From assembly GCA_949070545.1 (NCBI GenBank), contig CARTQV010000020.1:1-10762 (forward strand): DNA of 10,762 nucleotides, read 5' to 3'. This document shows positions 1 to 5,420 of this stretch, piece by piece (position 1 is the stretch's first letter; the number at the start of each line of letters is the position of its first letter). The DNA comes from an uncultured Candidatus Saccharibacteria bacterium. Lineage in GTDB: Bacteria > Patescibacteriota > Saccharimonadia > Saccharimonadales > Saccharimonadaceae. The translations under genes were made by a program, and so were the position numbers. Under the pieces are notes generated by a model that made no database searches, was not told the origin of the DNA, and saw only the letters and a list, made by a program, of their open reading frames with translations.

Positions 1-1224
1 ATCGACTTGAGCGAATACATAAATCGAGACGACTTTGTTGAGATATCTGACGAGCCAGTGGCAGCAGGTAGTTTTGCACAAGTTTATCATGGACGCCTTC
101 TGACTGGTGAAGATGTGGCCATCAAAATCCTGCGGCCATCGATTAAAAAGAACTTAAAAATCGACTTACGTTCACTGAAAAGAATATGTTGGCTATTATC
201 AAAGTTTTTGCCGAAAACTTTGATAGACTATAATGATGCTTATGGCACGTATGCAAAGATTTTGCTACAAGAAACCGATTACGAAAGGGAGATTGAAAAT
301 CAAAACTATTTCTTTGAGCTATATCGTGATTATTCACACATCGTTATCCCCAAAGTTTATGAGCATATGTCATCCGACAATGTGATAGTGCAGGAGTTTA
401 TCTATGGCATGACGCTGGCGGATGCCATGAGCGAGGCCGCACGTGGAAAATCTATCGCAGGGATTGTCTGGGAAAAGACTGGTTCTAATGTCTGGGAACA
501 GCTAACTTTGGCAGGAGGAGAGGCACTTTATACGGCGATGTGTGCAGATTATGTTTATGGAGACCCGCACCCAGGCAATATTATCTTGCTGAGTGATAAT
601 CGGATCGGGTTTATTGATTTTGGCGTTATCGCAAGATGCCCGACTAGTCATGAAGCATATTACAATTGGGTAAAATCTTATCATGGAGTCTTGCGCAGCG
701 AGAGCCAAATCAAGGAGTTACTAGAGACTACACTTACTTGTTTCTGCCCTGACCTTTCTCTGGCAATGCAAAAGTGCAGCTTTGAAGACGGTAACCTGTT
801 GGATGTTCTCGCTAGTGCAATTTCTCAGAAATTTAATGCTGAAATACCCGGAAATACGAGCTATACGGAAATGTTCCAAAATGGTCATTTAATGAGTGTT
901 TTTATTCAGCTATTAGACACGCAGGCGTTCGCGGTAAATATCGAAGAAATTAATCTGGAACTTTTGAAAGCGATGCAGGCATTCTTGGGCGCCGTGACAA
1001 TCTTAGATAATCGCGAAGGTGGTCATAGTTTTTCGACAATTATGCAACGTTCAATGGAATATGCGTTGGTAAATGCACAAAGAACTGGCGTCCAACACGA
1101 TGCAATTCGGAAAACACGCTATGGACTATCCGAGAGTTACGAGTTACTCATTAATACAGTTTCGTCTTTGGCAGATAGTGATGCGTCTTTATTTAATTTT
1201 GTTAAGGAGAAAATCTTTGTATGA
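1..1224 (+). CDS. ABC1/UbiB-family atypical protein kinase, 5' end outside window
   Basis: The frame is open from the first base, so the gene is cut by the window edge; about 405 residues from a possible TTG at 7 are visible. Family motifs, numbered from that TTG: the ABC1-specific Ala/Gly-rich nucleotide loop (PVAAGSFAQVY, about 17-27), the ATP-contacting Lys in VAIK (40), the ExD element in QETDYE (about 89-91), the catalytic loop GDPHPGN (about 185-191) and the metal-binding DFG (204-206). ABC1 proteins (UbiB, ADCK, COQ8) are ATP-binding kinase-like proteins tied to quinone or lipid metabolism; the substrate here is unknown. A Saccharibacterium would not be expected to make ubiquinone, so a lipid or envelope role is my guess. 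The N-terminal KxGQ region would lie upstream of the window. The stop overlaps the next start as ATGA, pointing to translational coupling. Family assignment is firm; function is not. Confidence 0.9.
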   Translation: MDLSEYINRDDFVEISDEPVAAGSFAQVYHGRLLTGEDVAIKILRPSIKKNLKIDLRSLKRICWLLSKFLPKTLIDYNDAYGTYAKILLQETDYEREIENQNYFFELYRDYSHIVIPKVYEHMSSDNVIVQEFIYGMTLADAMSEAARGKSIAGIVWEKTGSNVWEQLTLAGGEALYTAMCADYVYGDPHPGNIILLSDNRIGFIDFGVIARCPTSHEAYYNWVKSYHGVLRSESQIKELLETTLTCFCPDLSLAMQKCSFEDGNLLDVLASAISQKFNAEIPGNTSYTEMFQNGHLMSVFIQLLDTQAFAVNIEEINLELLKAMQAFLGAVTILDNREGGHSFSTIMQRSMEYALVNAQRTGVQHDAIRKTRYGLSESYELLINTVSSLADSDASLFNFVKEKIFV

Positions 1225-1418
1225 GAAATAAGAATTTTATGAAAAATTTGTTGCTTCATATACGCTATCCTTGGACGGCAATTTGTTTGTTGATTCTTTG
1301 GCTGGGGCTCGCAGTAATGTGTACGATTCTTGGCCTAACAAATCAAGAAATAACTTGGTTGGTTTGTGGAGCAGGCATGGCCACCCTAGTTATTGCGATG
1401 GTTGGGTTTTGGGGGTAA
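1221..1418 (+). CDS. Small two-helix membrane protein coupled to the ABC1 kinase
   Basis: This 65-residue protein starts at an ATG overlapping the kinase stop (ATGA). An AAGGAG lies 11 nt upstream at 1204-1209, which is rather far; a second ATG at 1239 (Met7) is possible. A basic N-terminus is followed by two hydrophobic segments, about 17-37 and 44-63, with a short polar turn containing TNQE between them. The protein ends right after the second helix. I do not recognise the family. UbiB/ADCK proteins often have their own C-terminal transmembrane helices, and the kinase here lacks an obvious one. A separate membrane-anchoring subunit is therefore an attractive inference, without direct evidence. 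Confidence 0.7.
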   Translation: MRNKNFMKNLLLHIRYPWTAICLLILWLGLAVMCTILGLTNQEITWLVCGAGMATLVIAMVGFWG

Positions 1419-1476
1419 CCGAGCTGGAAGCCTATTTATCTGTTACGGAGTTAGCGAACTCCCACATTAGAAAACA

Positions 1477-1497
1477 CCGCCAACCAAAGGTTGACGG
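1477..1497 (-). terminator. Terminator hairpin between convergent genes
   Basis: Inverted repeat CCGCCAACC / GGTTGACGG with an AAA loop and one mismatch. On the minus strand it is followed by TGTTTTC (1476-1470), fitting an intrinsic terminator for the GIN-domain gene that ends at 1527. A second perfect hairpin, GGAGTT-AGCG-AACTCC, lies at 1447-1462 and may serve the plus-strand kinase operon, but it has no T-run. A 12-bp palindrome TCGGCTAGCCGA spans the GIN gene stop codon (1523-1534). Confidence 0.5.
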
Positions 1498-1526
1498 TAT
1501 TGATGAAAAATCCAATTCTAGCTCGG

Positions 1527-2372
1527 CTAGCCGACAGTAATCTGGCTCATACCACTACTGTTTTTGTGACAGCGCCCGATAACTTCCTGGACATGAATCA
1601 TTGACATGCCAGAAGCATCAAGGTTGGCGCGCTTTGCGGTAATCTGAGCGTTGACTTTGCACATGCCAGAAGCGTCAACATCCAATCTCTCAGCATATCC
1701 GCTGTGCAATTCAACACTGCTACTCCCCGACAGATCTAAATCGGCGCTACCAGTGATTTCTTCAATAACAACGGCGCACTGCCCAGAGGCGTCTAATCTG
1801 AGGTGGTGAACGTTAGCCGCATGCACAGAGTTCTGACAAGACAAATCCAAGTCGACATAACTTTGCAAATTACCGATCTTGATATCGCCATCAATATCCG
1901 ACAAACTAAGCTCAGTATAAAGCGGAGCAGTAATCTTGAGCGATATTTTCGTATCGGCGTCATCACCGGTCCTGATTGTAATATCGTCGCCAGAGATGAT
2001 CGTGACGCCACCGCCGAAATTGCCCATACTAATGCCAGAAATCTGCATATTTCCTCCACTACTGACAACGTGGCTAGTTTGAGAAATCGTTATATTATTG
2101 CTAGATTTGCTGCCGGAAATAATAACTGCACCGTCTTGCCCAACCATAGTCAATTGATCGATGATGTCTTCCGGGCCAAAGGCGGTCACTGTGATTTTAC
2201 TGCTAGTGGCCGGCTGAATCTCGATATCGGCGGATAAGCCTGAAACTTCCAATGCGTCCGCTATGAAAGATGCATGGCGCTCCTTCGACGTGGTGTTCTT
2301 GGATTTGACGTTTGCCTCTTTTGCTACTTTTTCCAGATCAAGTTCCCGTCCATTTACGATAATTTTTCCCAT
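1527..2372 (-). CDS. GIN/DUF2807-like beta-solenoid protein
   Basis: A 281-residue protein with a strong ribosome site (AAAGGAGG) before ATG 2372. The N-terminus (MGKIIVNGREL..., 1-45) is polar and has no signal peptide or membrane helix. The rest is rich in Gly, Ser, Asp and short beta-strands. From about residue 175 the chain has an LDxSG-type repeat (LDASG 193, LDLSG 212, VDASG 232, LDASG 251, NSSGM 271) with a 19-20 residue period, one turn each of a right-handed beta-helix, as in head-GIN/DUF2807 'auto-transporter adhesin' domains. Matching DNA repeats (CATGCCAGAAGC at 1605 and 1663) lie in this part. Family members are usually exported; absence of a signal here suggests a cytoplasmic role or an unconventional route. 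Transcribed from the promoter at 2618-2646 through a structured leader. The family call is by pattern, not by search. Confidence 0.75.
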   Translation of the reverse strand: MGKIIVNGRELDLEKVAKEANVKSKNTTSKERHASFIADALEVSGLSADIEIQPATSSKITVTAFGPEDIIDQLTMVGQDGAVIISGSKSSNNITISQTSHVVSSGGNMQISGISMGNFGGGVTIISGDDITIRTGDDADTKISLKITAPLYTELSLSDIDGDIKIGNLQSYVDLDLSCQNSVHAANVHHLRLDASGQCAVVIEEITGSADLDLSGSSSVELHSGYAERLDVDASGMCKVNAQITAKRANLDASGMSMIHVQEVIGRCHKNSSGMSQITVG

Positions 2373-2612
2373 AATATTCCTCCTTTAGCTAAAAATCCAT
2401 GGTTATATTGTCTGATGGACGAAAAAGTATTTTCGCCCTGGGTGCCCACTGAGTTCAGCGAAAACTCAGGGCGAAAATTCGCTAGAATCAAATCTTAAAC
2501 TACGTAGACGATTAAATCCGGTATTTTTATGTCTTGAACATAAAAATACCTATATAGGTAGAACTATTTTGCGATTTATTGTCTAATACTGCTGACATCA
2601 AGCGATGTCATA
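2373..2612 (-). promoter_or_regulatory. Structured ~240-nt leader of the GIN-domain gene
   Basis: The transcript from the 2618-2646 promoter should start near 2611 and travel about 240 nt to ATG 2372 without a convincing gene. In transcript order it contains: a 7-bp hairpin at the 5' end (2610-2604 with 2599-2593, loop GCTT); a 13-bp perfect hairpin (2550-2538 with 2532-2520, 5-nt loop); a 14-bp palindrome TACCTATATAGGTA (2547-2560) that shares bases with that hairpin and so competes with it; a palindrome CTACGTAG (about 2499-2506); and a long compound hairpin (2478-2429) described separately. The pile-up of stems, some mutually exclusive, suggests a regulatory leader. I recognise no known riboswitch. 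Confidence 0.5.
2421..2478 (-). terminator. Attenuator-like hairpin upstream of the GIN gene
   Basis: Minus strand: arm CAGGGCGAAAAT (2467-2478 in plus coordinates) pairs with ATTTTCGCCCTG (2429-2440), 12 bp. An inner stem CTGAGTT/AACTCAG (2449-2455 with 2463-2469) overlaps its base by three nucleotides. On the minus strand the structure is followed by ACTTTTT. This is the shape of an intrinsic terminator, placed about 50 nt before the start codon, so attenuation of the downstream gene is possible. It could equally be only a stable stem. Confidence 0.45.
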
Positions 2613-2617
2613 CTTCC

Positions 2618-2646
2618 ATTGTAGCACAGATGGCTTATTTTGTCAA
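2618..2646 (-). promoter_or_regulatory. Sigma-70 type promoter for the GIN-domain gene
   Basis: Read on the minus strand: -35 TTGACA (2646-2641), 17-bp spacer, extended -10 TGC-TACAAT (-10 at 2623-2618). The -35 is a perfect consensus and the -10 matches 5 of 6. Transcription start is expected near 2611. The same TGCTACAAT box occurs at 5976-5981 and 3098-3103, also on the minus strand. Confidence 0.75.
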
Positions 2647-2683
2647 TACTTTTTATGGTTTTAGTGAGTTTTTGCAAGATTAC

Positions 2684-2881
2684 TTTGTGCGCAGCGGAGG
2701 CATTGATCTCCAAAAACCTATGGGCAATGCGCTTGCTGGACAATATGGCCTTTACTGGACGTCTTACCCTACCAGCTTAGGCGTTCATATCAACGATTTT
2801 ATTTTTGGAGATAGTAACACTACTACAGCCAGTACTAACTATCCATTTGCTGGTGACTCCCTCCGCTGCCTAGCTAGTTAG
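2684..2881 (+). pseudogene. 5'-truncated C-terminal cassette of a surface/prepilin-like paralogous protein
   Basis: The frame ending at TAG 2881 encodes a C-terminal stretch with FVRSGG near its start, GLYWTSYPTS in the middle and a terminal DSLRCLAS. This resembles the repeated C-terminal domain of large secreted Saccharibacteria proteins (Fibrobacter-type 'major paralogous domain', typical ending S-V/L-R-C-hydrophobic-A). The frame can be extended upstream to a TTG at 2579. That extension has no ribosome site, runs through the minus-strand promoter and structured leader, and reads unlike the domain, so I take it as non-coding. The cassette thus lacks its signal peptide and N-terminal domains. 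It may be a decayed gene or a silent recombination cassette. It sits just before the palindrome cluster and the proposed left edge of the mobile element. Family likeness is from memory. Confidence 0.5.
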
Positions 2882-2892
2882 TGTCTATAGTA

Positions 2893-2907
2893 GGAGGAAG
2901 GACAGGA
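2893..2907. other. Candidate left attachment site (tRNA-Ser 3'-end-like)
   Basis: The segment GGAGGAAGGACAGGA resembles the antisense 3' end of the tRNA-Ser at the right edge (GGCGGAAGGGACAGGA, 10710-10725), with one substitution, one missing G, and an exact shared core GGACAGGA. If the recombinase inserted the element into the tRNA, the displaced acceptor half should lie at the left edge in this orientation. It does, immediately after the truncated cassette. The exact match is only 8 bp, so this remains tentative. Confidence 0.3.
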
Positions 2908-2915
2908 AACTTCGC

Positions 2916-3023
2916 TTGCTACGCAAACTCAGCGGGCTACGCCCTACGAACCTGCAGGTTCGGACCCTGCACTTTTCTTTCCGAAAAGTAAAATATCTAT
3001 ACTTTTGTATAGATATTTTACTT
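2916..3023. repeat. Palindrome cluster ending in a 17-bp perfect inverted repeat
   Basis: Five inverted repeats follow each other: TTGC-TAC-GCAA (2916-2926); GGGC-TAC-GCCC (2934-2944); the 16-bp perfect palindrome CGAACCTGCAGGTTCG (2947-2962); ACTTTTC-N5-GAAAAGT (2971-2989); and a 17-bp perfect inverted repeat with a 4-nt loop (arms 2986-3002 and 3007-3023). The last two overlap at 2986-2989, so the full stems cannot coexist. The cluster lies in a 283-nt stretch without a convincing gene (2882-3164). Possible roles are a recombination or replication site, a REP-like repeat, or an RNA structure made from the minus-strand promoter at 3098. Confidence 0.65.
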
Positions 3024-3044
3024 CCTGGCGGGGCGTAATATCCA

Positions 3045-3056
3045 AAGTTATAACTA
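3045..3056. repeat. AAGTTATAACTA repeat, left copy
   Basis: An exact 12-bp copy lies at 10650-10661 near the end of the recombinase gene, and an 11-bp version forms the palindrome AAGTTATAACTT at 9098-9109, before the recombinase ribosome site. The core AGTTATAACT is self-complementary. Two copies sit close to the two ends of the proposed element, so they could be attachment-related or protein-binding sites. A 12-bp match somewhere in 10 kb is also expected by chance. Confidence 0.3.
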
Positions 3057-3097
3057 TCTATGAAGATAATAATGGACTTTGAATCGTCCCTACACTT

Positions 3098-3126
3098 ATT
3101 GTAGCATGTTTCTCTAGTAATTTCTA
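3098..3126 (-). promoter_or_regulatory. Minus-strand promoter reading into the palindrome cluster
   Basis: The extended -10 TGC-TACAAT (-10 at 3103-3098) is identical to the boxes of the two strong minus promoters. The -35 at 17-bp spacing is weak (TAGAAA, 3126-3121). Transcription would start near 3091 and run through an unbroken non-coding, structured stretch including the 17-bp inverted repeat (3023-2986), followed there by a short TTTT-C run. A small RNA of about 110 nt is possible. I see no open frame for it to serve. Confidence 0.4.
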
Positions 3127-3149
3127 CAACGAAATACTACATATTTTCT

Positions 3150-3158
3150 TGATATTAT
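3150..3158 (+). promoter_or_regulatory. Extended -10 promoter for a leaderless transcript (3165 gene)
   Basis: TGA-TATTAT places an extended -10 at 3150-3158, six bases before ATG 3165. The expected start of transcription is then at or within a base or two of the ATG. There is no Shine-Dalgarno sequence. No good -35 is seen at 17-bp spacing, which an extended -10 can tolerate. Confidence 0.5.
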
Positions 3159-3164
3159 CAAATT

Positions 3165-3530
3165 ATGCCTAATACAAACAACTTAATCCCCTTTCATAAA
3201 GGATATGATTCCAGACGACAAAACGGGAGAAAAGCTGGGTCAAAAAACGTTTCGACAGTCGTTAAGGAATTGCTCGATTTAGAGCCATCGGAAATCACCA
3301 ACGATAAAATCAAATCCCTCGTCAAAAAGCAAAACGCAAGAACCGTAAAAGAAGCTATTTTATCGGTCGCTATCATCAAATCCCTTAATGGTGATATCCG
3401 AACTACGCAATGGCTGTTCTCTTATCTGGACCTCGCCGAAAATATCGACCAATTAGGCTTATTTAATGGGGGAGAAATCCAGATTACTGTTGTTAATCCC
3501 GAACCGAATAAAACAGATATTTCTAGCTAA
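3165..3530 (+). CDS. DUF5681-like / small-terminase-like DNA-binding protein
   Basis: A 121-residue protein. The N-terminus carries a basic motif, PFHKGYDSRRQNGRKAGSKN (9-28), like the opening of DUF5681 and some phage small-terminase-like proteins (KGxxxRRxxGRKxGSKN), which also resembles an AT-hook. A mostly helical region follows (about 30-90: VVKELLDLEPSEITNDKIKS, AILSVAIIKSLNGDIRTTQW). The end is beta-like and polar (GEIQITVVNPEPNK). ATG 3165 is chosen because an extended -10 lies six bases upstream; no ribosome site exists. It is the first gene inside the proposed element. In a satellite or prophage, such a protein would bind DNA, possibly for packaging. No large terminase, portal or capsid gene is in the window, so packaging would need a helper. 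A general DNA-binding role is equally likely. Confidence 0.65.
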   Translation: MPNTNNLIPFHKGYDSRRQNGRKAGSKNVSTVVKELLDLEPSEITNDKIKSLVKKQNARTVKEAILSVAIIKSLNGDIRTTQWLFSYLDLAENIDQLGLFNGGEIQITVVNPEPNKTDISS

Positions 3531-3548
3531 TCTACTGTGAGATATCTG
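3514..3548 (+). terminator. Hairpin across the stop codon of the 3165 gene
   Basis: CAGATATTTC (3514-3523) pairs with GAGATATCTG (3539-3548), 10 bp with one G-T wobble, around a 15-nt loop that contains the TAA stop. No T-run follows, so termination is uncertain; it could instead protect the mRNA 3' end. Confidence 0.35.
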
Positions 3549-3562
3549 CGAAAATTCTTATG

Positions 3563-3592
3563 TTGTACTTTTTCATAAAATTATGGTACAGT
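3563..3592 (+). promoter_or_regulatory. Promoter for the 3600 gene, likely leaderless
   Basis: -35 TTGTAC (3563-3568), 18-bp spacer, -10 TACAGT (3587-3592), seven bases before ATG 3600. Transcription should start at or next to the ATG, and there is no ribosome-binding sequence. The boxes are moderate matches, so support comes mainly from the spacing shared with other element genes. Confidence 0.45.
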
Positions 3593-3599
3593 CTGCTCC

Positions 3600-3806
3600 A
3601 TGATAGATAAGCTTAAAGAGAACGTAATTCTCATCAAATATCAAACACCAGATGGATTATATGATTTTACTTGCCTAGATGAATCTGATTACAGTAAAAT
3701 CGAAGATTTCACCGATGATATGAACGATATTATTATGGGATATCAGGCAGACGGTTGTAAAATTCTCTGGATCAAGGAAATGTCGAATTGCCGACAACTA
3801 GCCTAG
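3600..3806 (+). CDS. Small acidic hypothetical protein (68 aa)
   Basis: A 68-residue protein rich in Asp and Glu (LDESDYSKIEDFTDDMNDII, 26-45), with alternating beta-like (VILIKYQTPDGLYDFT, 9-24) and helical stretches and two Cys near 25 and 53. No signal peptide or membrane helix. I do not recognise it. It is convergent with the GIY-YIG gene, with a shared hairpin between them. Its small size, acidity and place in a mobile element would fit an anti-restriction or antitoxin-like protein, but nothing in the sequence shows that. The promoter-like boxes directly upstream support it being a real gene. Confidence 0.55.
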   Translation: MIDKLKENVILIKYQTPDGLYDFTCLDESDYSKIEDFTDDMNDIIMGYQADGCKILWIKEMSNCRQLA

Positions 3807-3808
3807 CT

Positions 3809-3831
3809 GCTAATAAAACGTTTTAGTTAGC
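3809..3831. terminator. Bidirectional terminator between convergent genes
   Basis: GCTAA (3809-3813) pairs with TTAGC (3827-3831) around a perfect palindrome AAAACGTTTT (3815-3824), giving a near-continuous stem with one small internal mismatch. The A-rich left side and T-rich right side supply a run for either strand. It lies 3 nt after the plus-strand stop and overlaps the minus-strand stop of the GIY-YIG gene. Confidence 0.6.
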
Positions 3832-4686
3832 ATTATAGCCAAACTTACGAGAAAGCAGTACATTTTTCCAGTAACTCTCACGTTGGATGATATATTCGTC
3901 AGCAACATCATCCGTAAAAGTTTCTAAAATCGCATAATGAAAGTTCTTCTGGATATAGCTTATGCCTTTATCTTTAACGAGTTCTTGTAATCCTTTATTT
4001 GGGTATTTGCCGTTTTCTTGCTCATTTTTATCAAAACCGCTTTTAATATAAGTTTCCCAACGTCCATAAATGCCGTTTTTGCCATATGCTGAGCCAACAT
4101 ACAATTTCCCAGTTTGATGATCGGAAATTACATAAACACCTTTGCGACACTTGAGAGCGGTTTGCCACTCTTTGGATTTGCCTAGCTTATTCTTTAACTC
4201 GGAATAGGAGACAGAAACATTTTTGTAACCCGGAAAACTGTCGATTTGGTCCAGATTTTCCGGCAAAATCTCGGCTACCTCAAACCTATCCATAGCATTT
4301 TCTGCTTTTATAATGACGTATTGACCGTTTTTATGGAACTTGACAATAGTTCTACCAAACATATTCTCATACTCTTTTAGTGGCTCATGATCATAAAAGT
4401 CATAAAGCCCAGCGTTCGGAAAACCTTGCCTATTATGGTCTTTGGTTATTCTACTAATGTCAAATAATAGCCACTTGTCGCCAGAAATCCGAGCTAGACC
4501 GATTACAATTTCTCCCTCACGAAACCACTTTTTATTGCCAGTATTATAAAAATTGCCAATCAGCAAGCCTTTTTTGTCGTTGTAATAATTATCAATCGCA
4601 TTATAAGAATCGTTGGAAAGATTTAGTCGAATTTTGACGTTAGATAAATCTTGAATTTTTAGTAAATCGTTAAGTTTAATACTCAT
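3823..4686 (-). CDS. GIY-YIG nuclease-like protein with a separate N-terminal domain
   Basis: A 287-residue protein with ribosome site AAGGAG seven bases before ATG 4686. The C-terminal third is a GIY-YIG fold: GVY (183-185), YVG (196-198) in GKLYVGSAYG, the conserved Arg 209 in GIYGRW, the metal-binding Glu 270 in QRESYWKNVL, and a terminal GYN (283-285). The active-site set therefore looks complete and nuclease activity is plausible. The N-terminal ~175 residues form a second, mixed alpha/beta domain with FREGEIVIGLARISGDKWLL (55-74), conserved in a bacterial GIY-YIG family I recall but cannot name. No methyltransferase partner is present, which argues against an ordinary restriction enzyme. 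It is the last gene of the minus-strand operon, 19 nt after the Cys-containing membrane protein, suggesting a defence or competition cargo. The domain is firm, the role inferred. Confidence 0.85.
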   Translation of the reverse strand: MSIKLNDLLKIQDLSNVKIRLNLSNDSYNAIDNYYNDKKGLLIGNFYNTGNKKWFREGEIVIGLARISGDKWLLFDISRITKDHNRQGFPNAGLYDFYDHEPLKEYENMFGRTIVKFHKNGQYVIIKAENAMDRFEVAEILPENLDQIDSFPGYKNVSVSYSELKNKLGKSKEWQTALKCRKGVYVISDHQTGKLYVGSAYGKNGIYGRWETYIKSGFDKNEQENGKYPNKGLQELVKDKGISYIQKNFHYAILETFTDDVADEYIIQRESYWKNVLLSRKFGYNAN

Positions 4687-4705
4687 TCTTTACTCCTTTA
4701 CTTTA

Positions 4706-5398
4706 TTACCATCTATCGCAACTAAGGTTAAATAAATTACATTCCGTTTCATCTAGAACTTCGGGATATCCGCCCCCATTCAGCTCATAACCGTCTGGAC
4801 AAGCCATCGGATATCCGTTCCCATGAGTAAAACGCTGTCCAGTAGCCACAATATCTATCCAAGCTCCACCCGGAGCAGAGACATAATTGGACGGATCATA
4901 TGAATCTCCACCCAAAAACTTACTACATGTATAGCCATATCGCATCACTTGAATTGAATCATTCAAATTAAACTCTGCTTTTGGAGTTGCTGGTTGGGGT
5001 TGTACTGCTGGTTGGGATGTGCCTTGCTGGGAAGAATTACCACTTTGATTTGAATTGCCAGAGCTACTTGGTTTAGTAGTTCCAGAATTAGCTGTTTGAT
5101 TGTTCGTCTTTGGTTGCTCGTCAGTCTTATTTTCTTGGTTATCGGAATTATCTAAATTCTCGTCTTGGTCCTCGTTTTCTTCTTCATCCTCGCTTTTTTC
5201 TTGCTCGGTGTCCTTGTCTGAATTATCATTTGTTTCAGCATTTTGGGATCCTTGAGTAGATGAGCTTGATTGAATAATAATTACAGCAGTTGTTCCACCA
5301 ACCACTACGACAGCAGTCGTAACTCCGATAATCTTCGCAGTTAAACTTGCTCCCTTAATTGCCGTAGTAATTGATTGAATAAACTTTAACATTTTCAT
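4706..5398 (-). CDS. Membrane-anchored protein with acidic linker and four-Cys outer domain
   Basis: About 230 residues from ATG 5398; upstream TTG and GTA codons extend the frame by two, and ATG 5392 is also possible. There is no clear ribosome site 22 nt after the previous stop, so coupling is likely. A short N-terminal helix is followed by a membrane segment (about 22-43, TAKIIGVTTAVVVVGG...). Next comes a long low-complexity linker, first Asp/Glu-rich (about 55-95), then Ser/Asn/Gln/Thr/Pro-rich (to about 140), typical of a cell-wall-spanning spacer. The compact C-terminal domain (about 143-230) has four Cys (about 158, 200, 220, 227), likely two disulfides, and Gly/Tyr-rich turns such as CPDGYELNGGGYP. 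The outer domain is unrecognised. It is encoded between another anchored protein and the nuclease in one operon. Confidence 0.75.
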   Translation of the reverse strand: MKMLKFIQSITTAIKGASLTAKIIGVTTAVVVVGGTTAVIIIQSSSSTQGSQNAETNDNSDKDTEQEKSEDEEENEDQDENLDNSDNQENKTDEQPKTNNQTANSGTTKPSSSGNSNQSGNSSQQGTSQPAVQPQPATPKAEFNLNDSIQVMRYGYTCSKFLGGDSYDPSNYVSAPGGAWIDIVATGQRFTHGNGYPMACPDGYELNGGGYPEVLDETECNLFNLSCDRW

Positions 5399-5420
5399 TA
5401 CCAAATCACAAAATTAAATC

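Noticed and set aside
1803..2237. Open frame on the plus strand opposite the GIN-domain gene
   Set aside because: It mirrors the minus-strand coding sequence, has no ribosome site or recognisable domain, and the minus-strand frame has clear repeats and an AAAGGAGG site.
2579..2683. Upstream extension (TTG start) of the cassette frame at 2684-2881
   Set aside because: No ribosome site; it runs through the minus-strand promoter and 5' hairpin of the GIN leader, and its translation does not resemble the downstream domain.
2954..2970. tRNA T-arm look-alike (GCAGG-TTCGGAC-CCTGC)
   Set aside because: The 5-bp stem and 7-nt loop resemble a T arm, but G replaces the conserved A58 and no acceptor, D or anticodon arm can be built around it. 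Half of it is explained by the 16-bp palindrome.
3823..4686. Classical restriction enzyme reading of the GIY-YIG gene
   Set aside because: No methyltransferase gene lies nearby, and the operon partners are membrane proteins, so a restriction-modification system is not supported.
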